From Ornithobacterium rhinotracheale DSM 15997 (lineage in GTDB: Bacteria > Bacteroidota > Bacteroidia > Flavobacteriales > Weeksellaceae), in assembly GCF_000265465.1 (NCBI RefSeq), contig NC_018016.1, positions 2,284,001 to 2,348,000 on the forward strand: DNA of 64,000 nt, given 5' to 3'. Below, one piece after another: positions 8,121 to 15,324 of this stretch (within the stretch, counting starts at the first letter, position 1; the number at the start of each line of letters is the position of its first letter). The notes beneath the pieces are model-generated. The model searched no databases. It was not told where the DNA came from and saw only the letters and a list, made by a program, of their open reading frames with translations. The position numbers and the translations under genes are program-made.

Positions 8121-9403
8121 AAAATAAAATACTAAATAGCATTCAAAATTTCTTTTTAAGAAAAGCCAGCTATACCGATTTAAACAAATTCAGAGCATTG
8201 GCCAGCAATCAAAGCAATATCCCCTCTGAAATTATAAAACATCAAGCTAAGCTTTTACGAGTAGAAAATCTACAATCGTGGAAAATGGCGGTAATGCTTG
8301 CTACGGACCCCGAAAATCCAAACAAACAAAATTTACAAGCACTCTATGAAAATATGCTGCAAGATAATCATTTGGCTTCGGTAGTAGAAACTCGTATTGC
8401 TAAAACGCAGCAGATGCCATTTGCATTGTTCAATACCAACAATGAGCGTGTGGACGAGGCTAAAACTCTTTTAGAGAGCGTTTGGTTTCAAGAATTCATC
8501 AAACTTGCCATTATGTCAAAATTTCAAGGAACCACACTCATTGAGTTGTTTGAGCTTGATAACAACGGAGAGCTTAAAGAAATAAACGAAATTCCGCAGG
8601 CAAACTTTAATCCGATGAAAGGCATCATCTTAGCAGAGGCAGGAGATGAAAAAGGCTTAGCTTATCGTGAGGGTAAGCTGGCAAATTACTACATACAAGT
8701 GGGGAAAGATTACAACGATTTAGGCATGTTTGCCCAAACGGCTCCCATCATCATAGCTAAAAAATTAGGCTTAGGCTCGTGGCTTGATTTTATTGATAAA
8801 TACGGCGTGCCGCCTTTATTCATAACCACAGAGCGCGAGGACGACAACCGTATGCTTGAACTTTTTGAAATGGCTACAAATTTTAAAAGAAATGGCTTTA
8901 TGATTGCGCGTGGGGCTGAAAAATTTGACATTCCAAACCTTTCTAATTCAAATAGTGGCGAAACTTTCGATACTTTGATTAAAAGGGCAGATAACGAAAT
9001 TTCTAAACGATTTTTGGACGGTACAGGCTTAACAGATGAAAAAGGTTTTGTCGGTAGTGTAGAGGTGCAATATGAATTGGCTAATGCTCGTTTTGTATCG
9101 GATAGAATTTTAGTTAAAAATGTGATTAACAAACAGCTTATCCCTTTATTAGTTAAACTTTCGCCCGTGTACAAACCTTTAGAAAACTTGTATTTCGATT
9201 GGGACGAGGAGGAAACCCTAACCGCCGATAAAGTCTGCGAAATGGTCGCAAAACTTGGCTATCAATTTGAATTCAACCCAGAACAAATTGAGGAGATAAC
9301 AGGGCTTAAAATTTTAGGCATCAAAAACAATTCTTTTCCAGCCTTTGAGGAGGGAGAGCCTAAAAAAAAAATGACAAAAACGCCCAGTGGCAACTCAAAT
9401 TAA
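8117..9403 (+). CDS. Portal protein (DUF935, Mu gp29-like)
   Basis: 428 residues. The segments LGLGSWLDFIDKYGVPPLF and LDGTGLTDEKGFVGSVEV are characteristic of DUF935, the Mu gp29-type portal family that forms the ring at the head vertex. The C-terminal end is basic (PKKKMTKTPS). Its last 40 bases overlap, in the -1 frame, the open reading of the MuF-like gene, joined by a run of ten A at 9362-9371 (see findings). Confidence 0.85.
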   Translation: MKNKILNSIQNFFLRKASYTDLNKFRALASNQSNIPSEIIKHQAKLLRVENLQSWKMAVMLATDPENPNKQNLQALYENMLQDNHLASVVETRIAKTQQMPFALFNTNNERVDEAKTLLESVWFQEFIKLAIMSKFQGTTLIELFELDNNGELKEINEIPQANFNPMKGIILAEAGDEKGLAYREGKLANYYIQVGKDYNDLGMFAQTAPIIIAKKLGLGSWLDFIDKYGVPPLFITTEREDDNRMLELFEMATNFKRNGFMIARGAEKFDIPNLSNSNSGETFDTLIKRADNEISKRFLDGTGLTDEKGFVGSVEVQYELANARFVSDRILVKNVINKQLIPLLVKLSPVYKPLENLYFDWDEEETLTADKVCEMVAKLGYQFEFNPEQIEEITGLKILGIKNNSFPAFEEGEPKKKMTKTPSGNSN

Positions 9404-9489
9404 CTCACCGAGCTTTAGCCAATCTTTATCACGGAGAGCATTGCGATTGTGATACCTGCCAGAGCGATATTGAACGCTTTAATGCTGCA

Positions 9490-10710
9490 TTGGATTTATC
9501 CGATTGGCTAAAAGTGATGGCTAAAATAGCACAGGACAGGTACGAGGGGAAACTCAAAGCCGGAGAGCTGGACAATGCCTACATTTTAAACACTTACGAA
9601 GAATTGAAAGGCGGTTTTACAGAGGGATTTGACAGCTCTAATTTCAAGGTGCACGGAGCCACCAACGGCATTAGTCCGGAAACGCTGAAAATGCGCCAAA
9701 ATCTGTTTAAGTTTTCCGGTGCGAAAACTTATACCCTACTGGAAGAAATTAACCAAATATTAAACTCCAATAAAGGCGAAACCTTTGACAGTTTTAAAAA
9801 CGAGGTATTGAAACTCAACCCACGATACAACAAAAACTACCTACAGGCAGAGTGGCAAACCGCTAAGCAAGCAGGCTACCATGCGGCCAATTGGGACGAG
9901 TATCAAAATAACAAAGATTTGTATCCAAATTTGAAGTACAAAACGCAAGGTGATAATAGGGTAAGAGAACCGCACCGCTTGTTAAATGGTATTATTGCTC
10001 CTTTGGACAGCGACTTTTGGAAAACACACTATCCGCCTAATGGCTGGCGTTGTCGTTGTTATGTGGTGCAAACCGCCGAAAAGCCTACAGATGAAAAGGA
10101 TATACCTACGCTAAACGAAAAGGAAATGCCCAAAGAATTTAGGGGCAATGTAGGTATAAGTGGCGAAATATTTAAGGAAACCGCCGAAAACAAGGGCAAA
10201 CCGCACCCATATTTTGCACTCTTTAAAAACGCTGGCAGCGAAACCAAAAAAGCCTTTGAATACAGCAAACTTGCAGCTGCCAAAGAATTGGCATACACCG
10301 CCGAAAATGGCGCACAGGTAAAGGTAAGCCCTTTTGCAGACCCTGCCGATTTTGAGGATAATTTTAAAACCGCTTCAATTATTGCAGATAAGTTAGGTGT
10401 TAGCGTTAATATTCGAGCTCATTTGGATTCTAATATTTTAGAAGGACACAAAAACCCTGAACTTGAAATAAAGGGAATGATTGGCGATAGAAAAGCTATT
10501 AAAACTTCTCAAGTTAAAAACCTTAGAAACACTTATCGTTCTGCGAAAGAACAAGGATGCGAGTGCATTGTTTTTGATTTAGATTCGTGTCCTTTGACAA
10601 TCGAAGAAGTACGAAATGAGGCAGTCAAAAAATTTAAAACTTTTCCGATGATAAAAGAAATCTTTATCCATAAAAACGGAGAGGTTATAAATATAAAAAG
10701 CAACCCATAA
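9490..10710 (+). CDS. MuF-like minor head protein with C-terminal toxin-like nuclease domain
   Basis: At least 406 residues. The first 190 or so match the SPP1 gp7/MuF head morphogenesis family: YLQAEWQTAKQAGYHAANW and the hallmark HYPPNGWRCRCYVVQ. From about residue 265 a separate domain follows, containing LEGHKNPELEI, IGDRKAIKTSQVKN and CECIVFDLD, a pattern I associate with CdiA-C-terminal/BECR-type RNases carried on polymorphic toxins and phage MuF proteins. The true start is unclear: the frame is open back to 9364 (with a convincing CDCDTC stretch at about 9442-9459) but has no ATG before 9490, where the TTG is only nominal. A non-ATG start or a -1 slip from the portal gene is possible. 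Confidence 0.82.
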   Translation: MDLSDWLKVMAKIAQDRYEGKLKAGELDNAYILNTYEELKGGFTEGFDSSNFKVHGATNGISPETLKMRQNLFKFSGAKTYTLLEEINQILNSNKGETFDSFKNEVLKLNPRYNKNYLQAEWQTAKQAGYHAANWDEYQNNKDLYPNLKYKTQGDNRVREPHRLLNGIIAPLDSDFWKTHYPPNGWRCRCYVVQTAEKPTDEKDIPTLNEKEMPKEFRGNVGISGEIFKETAENKGKPHPYFALFKNAGSETKKAFEYSKLAAAKELAYTAENGAQVKVSPFADPADFEDNFKTASIIADKLGVSVNIRAHLDSNILEGHKNPELEIKGMIGDRKAIKTSQVKNLRNTYRSAKEQGCECIVFDLDSCPLTIEEVRNEAVKKFKTFPMIKEIFIHKNGEVINIKSNP

Positions 10711-10816
10711 TGAGCTGCTTTTATATACTGACATATTCTTGACTTTTACCTCGCGAACTTTAAGTATACCGCAAATATACAAACAATTTTTAAAATACCA
10801 TTAAAAACTTTTTAAA

Positions 10817-11341
10817 ATGGAAGAAAACCAAGTACCGGATTTTATGAAAATGGCAGAAGAAATGCTGCAAGGTCTGCCCCAAAGGGTAGCAGAAGAAGCA
10901 CGCAATCACTTTATGAAAAGCTTTATCAAGGAGGGGTTTACGGCTAATTCTTTTATCGCTTGGCCTAAGCGAAAAGATACTCTCCCCCATAAAATGCTCT
11001 CGCTGTCCTATACCCTCAAAAATAGCATTAAAATAAGCCGTGCAGATTTTGAGCAGGTTATTATTTCCGCAGGCGAGGGGATTCCCTATGCTGCTATACA
11101 TAACGAGGGTGGTAATATTACCATACCCGTAACCAAAAAAATGCGTAAATACTTCTGGGCAATGTATAAGAAAACTGGAGAAGAAAGATATAAGCGTATG
11201 GCTATCACAAAAAAAGATTTTTTAAGTGTGCATATTCCAAAACGCCAATACATCGGAGAAAGCAAAGTTTTGGATAAAAAAATAAATAATATCATTCTTG
11301 ATGAAATAAAAAAAGCGTACAAAAAATTAAACTTAAAATAA
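10817..11341 (+). CDS. Phage virion morphogenesis protein (Mu gpG-like)
   Basis: 174 residues. Contains YAAIHNEGGNITIPVTKKMR and PKRQYIGESKVL, the pattern of the phage virion morphogenesis / tail completion family (Mu gpG, HK97 gp10-like). It acts at the head-tail joint. The start ATG follows an A-rich leader. A 106-base gap separates it from the MuF-like gene and its stop lies 1 base before the next start. Confidence 0.78.
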   Translation: MEENQVPDFMKMAEEMLQGLPQRVAEEARNHFMKSFIKEGFTANSFIAWPKRKDTLPHKMLSLSYTLKNSIKISRADFEQVIISAGEGIPYAAIHNEGGNITIPVTKKMRKYFWAMYKKTGEERYKRMAITKKDFLSVHIPKRQYIGESKVLDKKINNIILDEIKKAYKKLNLK

Positions 11342-11342
11342 T

Positions 11343-11861
11343 ATGGAAAACTGGCAAGACCTTTACAAAGAATTAGCAGAAAAAATAACCGATAAAATGC
11401 CTCAAATTAGCTGGGTAGACCTCTGGCACAATCAAGTCTCCTTTTTAGCGGATGAGCATCGTTTTAATACTCCCGCTGTATTTATAGGGCTTCGCTCCGC
11501 AAGGATAGAAGATACCGCCGAGCGCGTGCAGCTCGTGCATTTACAGGTGGATTTTTATCTATTTTATGAGACCTATTTAGATACTTTTCAAGGAGCATAT
11601 AACCAAGAGGGAGCTTTGGCATTCACTCAATCTTTGGAGACCTTACACGGCATTTTTCACGCCAGCGAGGGCAACAATTACAGCTCTATGCGCAGGATAG
11701 ATTTTGCGCCAATAGACACAGGCGGAGCGGGAAATTTGTACAAAGTTTCTTTTGAATGTATACTTAATGATTCCAGTGCAGAGAAATATTATGAAGACAC
11801 TCAAATAAAAGCCGATATAGAGAGTGAAGATAGCTATTTTCTAAGTGTTACACCCGATTGA
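11343..11861 (+). CDS. Tail terminator-like phage protein (gp37-like position)
   Basis: 172 residues beginning MENWQDLYKELAEKITDKMP. Its place after gpG and its alpha/beta pattern (VHLQVDFYLFYETYLD, SMRRIDFAPIDTGG) fit the Mu gp37/tail terminator group that caps the tail tube. I do not recognise a specific family motif, so the role is inferred from synteny. It is the last gene of the + head block and its 3' end overlaps the convergent small HTH gene by 14 bases. Confidence 0.6.
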   Translation: MENWQDLYKELAEKITDKMPQISWVDLWHNQVSFLADEHRFNTPAVFIGLRSARIEDTAERVQLVHLQVDFYLFYETYLDTFQGAYNQEGALAFTQSLETLHGIFHASEGNNYSSMRRIDFAPIDTGGAGNLYKVSFECILNDSSAEKYYEDTQIKADIESEDSYFLSVTPD

Positions 11862-12045
11862 AAATAATGTTTTCAATCGTGCGTTCAGATCTGAAAAACT
11901 TCTGAGCAAGCTCACTAATTATATACTCGTGTGTATACTTCTGTTTACCATAAGCGGTTATATTACTCAAACGAGCATATTCCTCACGCACACAGGCGTA
12001 AAGTCTAAGGGTTTGATGGCGCTTGCTGGTTTGTAAAGTAGGCAT
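11848..12045 (-). CDS. Small helix-turn-helix protein, prophage cargo
   Basis: 65 residues beginning MPTLQTSKRHQTLRLYACV. The C-terminal half (YTHEYIISELAQKFFRSER, then TIENIIFN) looks like a helix-turn-helix. The ATG at 12045 is chosen because the -7 box TATTTTTG at 12057-12050 places the start point at or just before it. It is a single-gene unit with its own promoter at the junction of the converging phage operons. A role in regulating the neighbouring cargo gene or the late genes is possible. Confidence 0.65.
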   Translation of the reverse strand: MPTLQTSKRHQTLRLYACVREEYARLSNITAYGKQKYTHEYIISELAQKFFRSERTIENIIFNRV

Positions 12046-12049
12046 AGTA

Positions 12050-12081
12050 CAAAAATAAAACAAAAAAAAACGCCAAGCAAA
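12050..12081 (-). promoter_or_regulatory. Promoter of the small HTH gene, overlapping a terminator
   Basis: On the minus strand TTTG (12081-12078) and TATTTTTG (12057-12050) are 20 bp apart, a full match to the Bacteroidota promoter. The -33 box lies inside the hairpin at 12069-12089, so the terminator of the secreted-protein gene doubles as part of this promoter. The transcript would be nearly leaderless. Confidence 0.65.
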
Positions 12082-12089
12082 TTGGCGTT
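12069..12089. terminator. Rho-independent terminator, bidirectional
   Basis: AACGCCAA (12069-12076) pairs with TTGGCGTT (12082-12089) around a 5-base loop, preceded by a run of A and followed by TTT, so it can work in both directions. It ends the secreted-protein gene (-) and blocks read-through from the + head operon. Confidence 0.75.
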
Positions 12090-12096
12090 TTTAGGT

Positions 12097-12528
12097 TTAA
12101 AACCTTAATATCCAAAGGTCGTACCATTTCCTTATACTATACTTTGTTGTAAATTTCCCTCTTTCTTTTAGAATTTTTTCAGCATCTGCATTTGGGTTAA
12201 AAAATTGCTGTAAAATTGGGAAAACCAATTTAAATTCACCTACCACTTCATTAATTGAATAAACGGGAACACCTGCAACACCCAAATCTTTGTTTTCTCC
12301 CTTATTGTATTTGTAATATTTTATTAAAAATGGATTTTCCTCTCCCTGTTTTCGGAAATAAATATGATCCCCAACAATAGTATCTTGTTTGTAGCCATTA
12401 GCCGAAACACTTGTAATTTCACTTATCGCTTTTTTAAACGATAAACTGTCTAAATCCTTGAATGGTTTCTCTTGAGAGTATGCCATGGCGGAAACTAATC
12501 CAACAAATAATAGTAAACACTTTTTCAT
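12097..12528 (-). CDS. Secreted prophage cargo (moron) protein, unknown
   Basis: 143 residues with a clear signal peptide (MKKCLLLFVGLVSAMAYSQE, cleavage likely after AYS). The mature part is small and mixed alpha/beta, with no motif I recognise; it ends in a W/R-rich tail (KWYDLWILRF). It stands alone between two terminators with its own promoter, the layout of a moron expressed from the lysogen. An exported protein in this position suggests lysogenic conversion of the host surface or envelope, but no function can be named. Confidence 0.75.
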   Translation of the reverse strand: MKKCLLLFVGLVSAMAYSQEKPFKDLDSLSFKKAISEITSVSANGYKQDTIVGDHIYFRKQGEENPFLIKYYKYNKGENKDLGVAGVPVYSINEVVGEFKLVFPILQQFFNPNADAEKILKERGKFTTKYSIRKWYDLWILRF

Positions 12529-12542
12529 AACTTAATTTTCCC

Positions 12543-12573
12543 CAAAAATAAAAAAGCCTCTTGAATTTATCAA
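12543..12573 (-). promoter_or_regulatory. Promoter of the secreted cargo gene
   Basis: On the minus strand TTG (12573-12571) and TATTTTTG (12550-12543) are 20 bp apart, matching the Bacteroidota promoter. The -33 part lies within the terminator hairpin of the early operon (12555-12579). Confidence 0.6.
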
Positions 12574-12579
12574 GCGGCT
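12555..12579 (-). terminator. Terminator of the minus-strand early operon
   Basis: On the minus strand AGCCGCTTGA and TCAAGAGGCT form a 10-position stem with one mismatch around ATAAAT, followed by TTTTTTATTTTT. It lies 13 bases after the last early gene. Confidence 0.7.
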
Positions 12580-12592
12580 ACAAAAATATATT

Positions 12593-12919
12593 TTATAACT
12601 GTTCAGAAATTTGGAAATTAATTTGTAAAATAGCGTTCTTTTCAAAGAAAAAATGCGGAGGCAAAAGCTCGCGCGTGTGCAATAACATTTCAGAGAGCGC
12701 ATAAGCCTCGTGGTGCTTTAATTTTAGCTTAAAGGCTTTGTTTTGTGGCTCATTCCGCTTGTCTATTTGCTTCTTATATAGTTTGGTGAGCACTTCATCA
12801 AAAATACTTTGCACGGCTCTTTGTGCGGGCGTATCGCCGATTGTATGGGGTATTTCGTTTAAACTAGCTAACATAGCATTTAATTGCTCTGGAGTTAGGC
12901 TAATGCTTACTTTCTCCAT
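12593..12919 (-). CDS. Small phage early protein, unknown
   Basis: 108 residues beginning MEKVSISLTPEQLNAMLASL, mostly helical and charged. It is the last gene of the early operon, 5 bases after the GemA-like gene and 13 bases before the terminator. No recognised family. The presence of ISLTPEQLNAML suggests a small helical regulator or binding protein, but this is only an impression. Confidence 0.65.
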   Translation of the reverse strand: MEKVSISLTPEQLNAMLASLNEIPHTIGDTPAQRAVQSIFDEVLTKLYKKQIDKRNEPQNKAFKLKLKHHEAYALSEMLLHTRELLPPHFFFEKNAILQINFQISEQL

Positions 12920-12924
12920 AGTCT

Positions 12925-13389
12925 TTAATTTTCGCTAGGTTTTCCTCCTAATTTTCTAAACCAAGGCTTAGAACCTGCTACTTTGCGATAAGCATCTTCT
13001 TTCCTTTCCATAGATTTAAATTGTTTTACAAGCTCTTTTAATTCTTCTAAATCATAGTCTTTTAAAGGCTTATGCAGAATGCTACTTTTAAGCATAAAGT
13101 TATTAAATGGTGCCCAGCTTTCAGGATTATGCACGCCAATTTTAGTAGCTATTTTAAGCACAATAGAGCGCAGGCGTTTCTTCTCATCTTCAATCTCTAA
13201 ATGTGTTACATAATCATTTAAATTAGCCTTAGGCGCATAGCATTTAAGCAAAAGGGTTAGCTCTTTTTCGTTAAGCTCCTCCAGCAAAGTGGTTCTGCCA
13301 TCGCTCATCGCCGATACATTGAGTGCCAAATCAACCGCCGAAACACCTTTATTGGCTACTATTTGTTGTATTTTTTCTATTGTTTTCAT
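12925..13389 (-). CDS. GemA/Mu gp16-like early regulatory protein (tentative)
   Basis: 154 residues. The C-terminal half, with ESWAPFNNFMLKSSI, then LKDYDLEELKELVKQFKSM, resembles the DUF1018/GemA pattern (short helical domain followed by a leucine-rich repeat of helices) found in the same early position in Mu-like phages, where it modulates host gene expression. Position supports this, but the match is not decisive. Its ATG overlaps the stop of the upstream 52-codon gene as ATGA, showing translational coupling. Confidence 0.5.
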   Translation of the reverse strand: MKTIEKIQQIVANKGVSAVDLALNVSAMSDGRTTLLEELNEKELTLLLKCYAPKANLNDYVTHLEIEDEKKRLRSIVLKIATKIGVHNPESWAPFNNFMLKSSILHKPLKDYDLEELKELVKQFKSMERKEDAYRKVAGSKPWFRKLGGKPSEN

Positions 13390-13544
13390 TCTCTAATTAT
13401 GAATATAGTGTCTATAAATTCGATTTTCTCGGCATTTGGAAAGCGTTTGGCAACCATTTCTAGGCTCTCTGCTGCCACATACTTTTCGTAGATACTTCTG
13501 TCGGCAAAGTCGGGTTCTGAAAGTGTAATTTTATATAGTTTCAT
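13386..13544 (-). CDS. 52-residue phage early protein, unknown
   Basis: A short gene encoding MKLYKITLSEPDFADRSIYE and ending KIEFIDTIFIIRE. Support comes from its clean start after an AT-rich leader, the ATGA overlap of its stop with the next start at 13389, and the tight operon spacing. Alternating hydrophobic strands suggest a small beta-containing fold. Function unknown. Confidence 0.6.
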   Translation of the reverse strand: MKLYKITLSEPDFADRSIYEKYVAAESLEMVAKRFPNAEKIEFIDTIFIIRE

Positions 13545-13554
13545 TTCTTAATAT

Positions 13555-13746
13555 TTATTTTAATTTGTAAGTCTTGCTGTCTATTCTTTTATACTTAAAT
13601 CCAAGTTGAAATTTCTCTTGCTCTAATTCTTTGGCTTTAGCCAAGGCTTTCAAGGCTTTGTCTCGCTCCAGCTTTCTGACAGCTTCTGGTGTAAGCGGAA
13701 CGCCGTCAAATTTTAGCGCTTTTTCTCGTTCTCTTTTGCGTGGCAT
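13555..13746 (-). CDS. 63-residue basic phage early protein, unknown
   Basis: Very basic and helical: MPRKREREKALKFDGVPLTP, then RKLERDKALKALAKAKELEQ. Possibly a nucleic-acid-binding or small helical partner protein. It lies 10 bases upstream of the 52-residue gene and just downstream of the tRNA-arm-like element at 13773-13812. Confidence 0.55.
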   Translation of the reverse strand: MPRKREREKALKFDGVPLTPEAVRKLERDKALKALAKAKELEQEKFQLGFKYKRIDSKTYKLK

Positions 13747-13772
13747 AATAATGTTGTTGTTTTTTAATTTGT

Positions 13773-13812
13773 CCCCGCCGAGGGCTCGAACCTCGGAGCT
13801 TGCCTATCGGGG
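13773..13812. ncRNA. Structured element A (T-arm-like double hairpin)
   Basis: Outer stem CCCCG (13773-13777) with CGGGG (13808-13812); inner stem CCGAGG (13778-13783) with CCTCGG (13791-13796) and a 7-base loop GCTCGAA; an 11-base single-stranded linker on one side only. Copies B (20601-20640) and C (20048-20089) keep the geometry while the stem bases vary, which supports a selected structure. It lies 11 bases after the stop of the 75-residue gene. On the minus strand the loop reads TTCGAGC, like a tRNA T-loop. Confidence 0.6.
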
Positions 13813-13823
13813 TGTTGCACCTA

Positions 13824-14051
13824 TCAGTCGCAAAGAATAAATGAGGAGGGCAAAGCCTTAACATATTTAAGTGAAACTTTCGCATTTTCCCCTCTGTTGT
13901 CTAGCCAACTTTGAAAGGTATTGACGGCATATTTCCCTGCCTCTTTTTCACTAGTTGATAAAACTATCCCTATCGTGTAGTTTGGGTTGTAAACCACACC
14001 CTTAACGGTTGATTTTATGCCCAATTTCACTCTGTAAGCCTTTCTTTTCAT
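13824..14051 (-). CDS. 75-residue phage early protein, unknown
   Basis: Begins MKRKAYRVKLGIKSTVKGVV and is rich in beta-type sequence and aromatic residues (YNPNYTIGIVLS, TFQSWLDNRG). It is encoded in the early operon between the small membrane protein and element A. No family recognised. Confidence 0.55.
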   Translation of the reverse strand: MKRKAYRVKLGIKSTVKGVVYNPNYTIGIVLSTSEKEAGKYAVNTFQSWLDNRGENAKVSLKYVKALPSSFILCD

Positions 14052-14068
14052 TTTTTGTTTTTTTATTT

Positions 14069-14200
14069 TTAATGATTAGTGAAATTTTCCTCGTTATCAT
14101 CTTCTTTTTGATGAATGACAGCTTGCAAAAAGCCTAAAACAAACCCCGCAGTGGTAAAAAAAATAGCCACAACGGTCAATACAAATCCTGTCATAATCAT
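14069..14200 (-). CDS. 43-residue small membrane protein
   Basis: MIMTGFVLTVVAIFFTTAGF continues into a second hydrophobic turn and a short acidic tail (QKEDDNEENFTNH): one transmembrane helix with a cytoplasmic tail. Its start overlaps the stop of the DUF3164 gene as ATGA, so it is translated together with it. Candidates are a holin-like or superinfection-related micro-protein; function cannot be told. Confidence 0.6.
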   Translation of the reverse strand: MIMTGFVLTVVAIFFTTAGFVLGFLQAVIHQKEDDNEENFTNH

Positions 14201-14877
14201 TTCTCGTATTTTTCGTTTACAGGGAACAAGCCGTCAATGTCGGTTCCCTCTGGAAAGTCCACCGCAGATATAGAAAGTGGAATACTTACTTTTTTGCCTT
14301 GTGCGTCAGTACAACTTGCCTCCACAAAAAAGGCAGAACGCTGTGGCTTGTAGGATTGGCGAATGATATTCACGGCGTCTATAAACTCCTCGTTATTGAT
14401 TTCCTCAGCTAATTTAGTGAGCTCAATCACTCGGCTGGCTTTCAGATTGCCTTTGCTATCTTGCTTTAAAAGCCTTTGGATTACTTTCACCAAATTGGCG
14501 GAGTTATCATCTTTGGCCAAGCTCTGCAAAAAATCTCTTACTTTCTCAATACCAGCGGTTACACTGTCGTCCCAGTTGTCTATCACGCGGAACCCGTAAA
14601 TAATGGTATTGCCATTTTCATCGGTAAAGGTGTGGCTTTGCTGGGTGTCCCTCACGCCAAACACTTCGTTTTTAGTTTCCAAGAGAATTTTTAAGCTCTC
14701 AAAGGCAAACAATTTGACTTGGCTAATATTTTGGCTTAAAGTCTTCAATGTTTCCGCTATTCGCGGTACATTGTCGTTTACCAATGCCTTATAGGCTTTT
14801 CTGTCTTCTTCTTGTTGTCTTTTGCGGCGTTTAATTTCAGCCGCTAGTTGTTCATCGGTTAAATTTTCTAAGCTCAT
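14197..14877 (-). CDS. DUF3164 family phage protein
   Basis: 226 residues. The pattern FGVRDTQQSHTFTDENGN, then VIDNWDDSVTAGIEKVRDFL and IIRQSYKPQRSAFFVEAS, is that of DUF3164, a family nearly always found in the early region of Mu-like phages. Its molecular role is unknown. ATGA overlaps join it to the genes on both sides (14874-14877 and 14197-14200). Confidence 0.82.
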   Translation of the reverse strand: MSLENLTDEQLAAEIKRRKRQQEEDRKAYKALVNDNVPRIAETLKTLSQNISQVKLFAFESLKILLETKNEVFGVRDTQQSHTFTDENGNTIIYGFRVIDNWDDSVTAGIEKVRDFLQSLAKDDNSANLVKVIQRLLKQDSKGNLKASRVIELTKLAEEINNEEFIDAVNIIRQSYKPQRSAFFVEASCTDAQGKKVSIPLSISAVDFPEGTDIDGLFPVNEKYEK

Positions 14878-15110
14878 AAATTATATTCTTTTTTAATGTT
14901 AGACACTGTTTTCGCGGCTTTTTCTTTGTCATAGCTGTCATTAAAAACTTCATTCATCATTTCTTCATTTGGCACTTCTATCTTTATTTCAGCAGTTGCC
15001 TCTGATAGGATGAATGTAATTCTAATAAAATACTTCCCGTCTTCTGTTGTTTTAGTTATCAGTATTTGTCCGTGTTCTTCGGTCTCGTGAATAATTGCAA
15101 ATTTTTCCAT
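14874..15110 (-). CDS. 78-residue phage early protein, unknown
   Basis: Begins MEKFAIIHETEEHGQILITK; beta-rich first half (YFIRITFILSEATAEIKIEV) followed by an acidic helical tail. The stop overlaps the DUF3164 start (ATGA). No family recognised. Confidence 0.6.
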   Translation of the reverse strand: MEKFAIIHETEEHGQILITKTTEDGKYFIRITFILSEATAEIKIEVPNEEMMNEVFNDSYDKEKAAKTVSNIKKEYNL

Positions 15111-15115
15111 TGTGT

Positions 15116-15319
15116 TTATTTTTTCAAATTATCTTCTTTTTTTCCATAAATCCCTTTATTTATCCACATTTCAGCAGTTTGCAAATTGGTGATAGCAATT
15201 GCTCTGCATCGTGGTTCTACTTCTTCTGCATTTAAAATGCTTTCTAATTCTTCAATTTTTTCGGCGAATAGTTTTTTCAATTCGCCTTTACTTAATTTTT
15301 TAATTGGGTTTGCGTCCAT
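15116..15319 (-). CDS. Acb2/Tad1-hairpin-like protein, possible cyclic-nucleotide sponge
   Basis: 67 residues, helical hairpin. The second half reads EPRCRAIAITNLQTAEMWIN: an Arg after a loop, then A-I-T-x-L-x-x-A-x-M-W. This is the pattern I know from the Acb2 family of phage proteins, small helical oligomers that bind cyclic oligonucleotides and gcADPR and so block CBASS and Thoeris signalling. Short length, early operon position and many uncharacterised small neighbours fit an anti-defence role. The match is from memory of the motif, so the function is a hypothesis; a plain helical early protein is the alternative. Confidence 0.55.
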   Translation of the reverse strand: MDANPIKKLSKGELKKLFAEKIEELESILNAEEVEPRCRAIAITNLQTAEMWINKGIYGKKEDNLKK

Positions 15320-15324
15320 TGTGT

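Noticed and set aside
10579-11101. Minus open frames (10579-10782 and 10790-11101)
   Set aside because: Antisense shadows of the MuF-like and gpG-like genes, with no start context or recognisable domain.
13773-13812. tRNA gene (T-loop-like TTCGAGC on the minus strand)
   Set aside because: No anticodon or D arm, short acceptor and no 7-bp acceptor stem; two further copies with different stems. Not a tRNA, though a tRNA-like fold remains possible.
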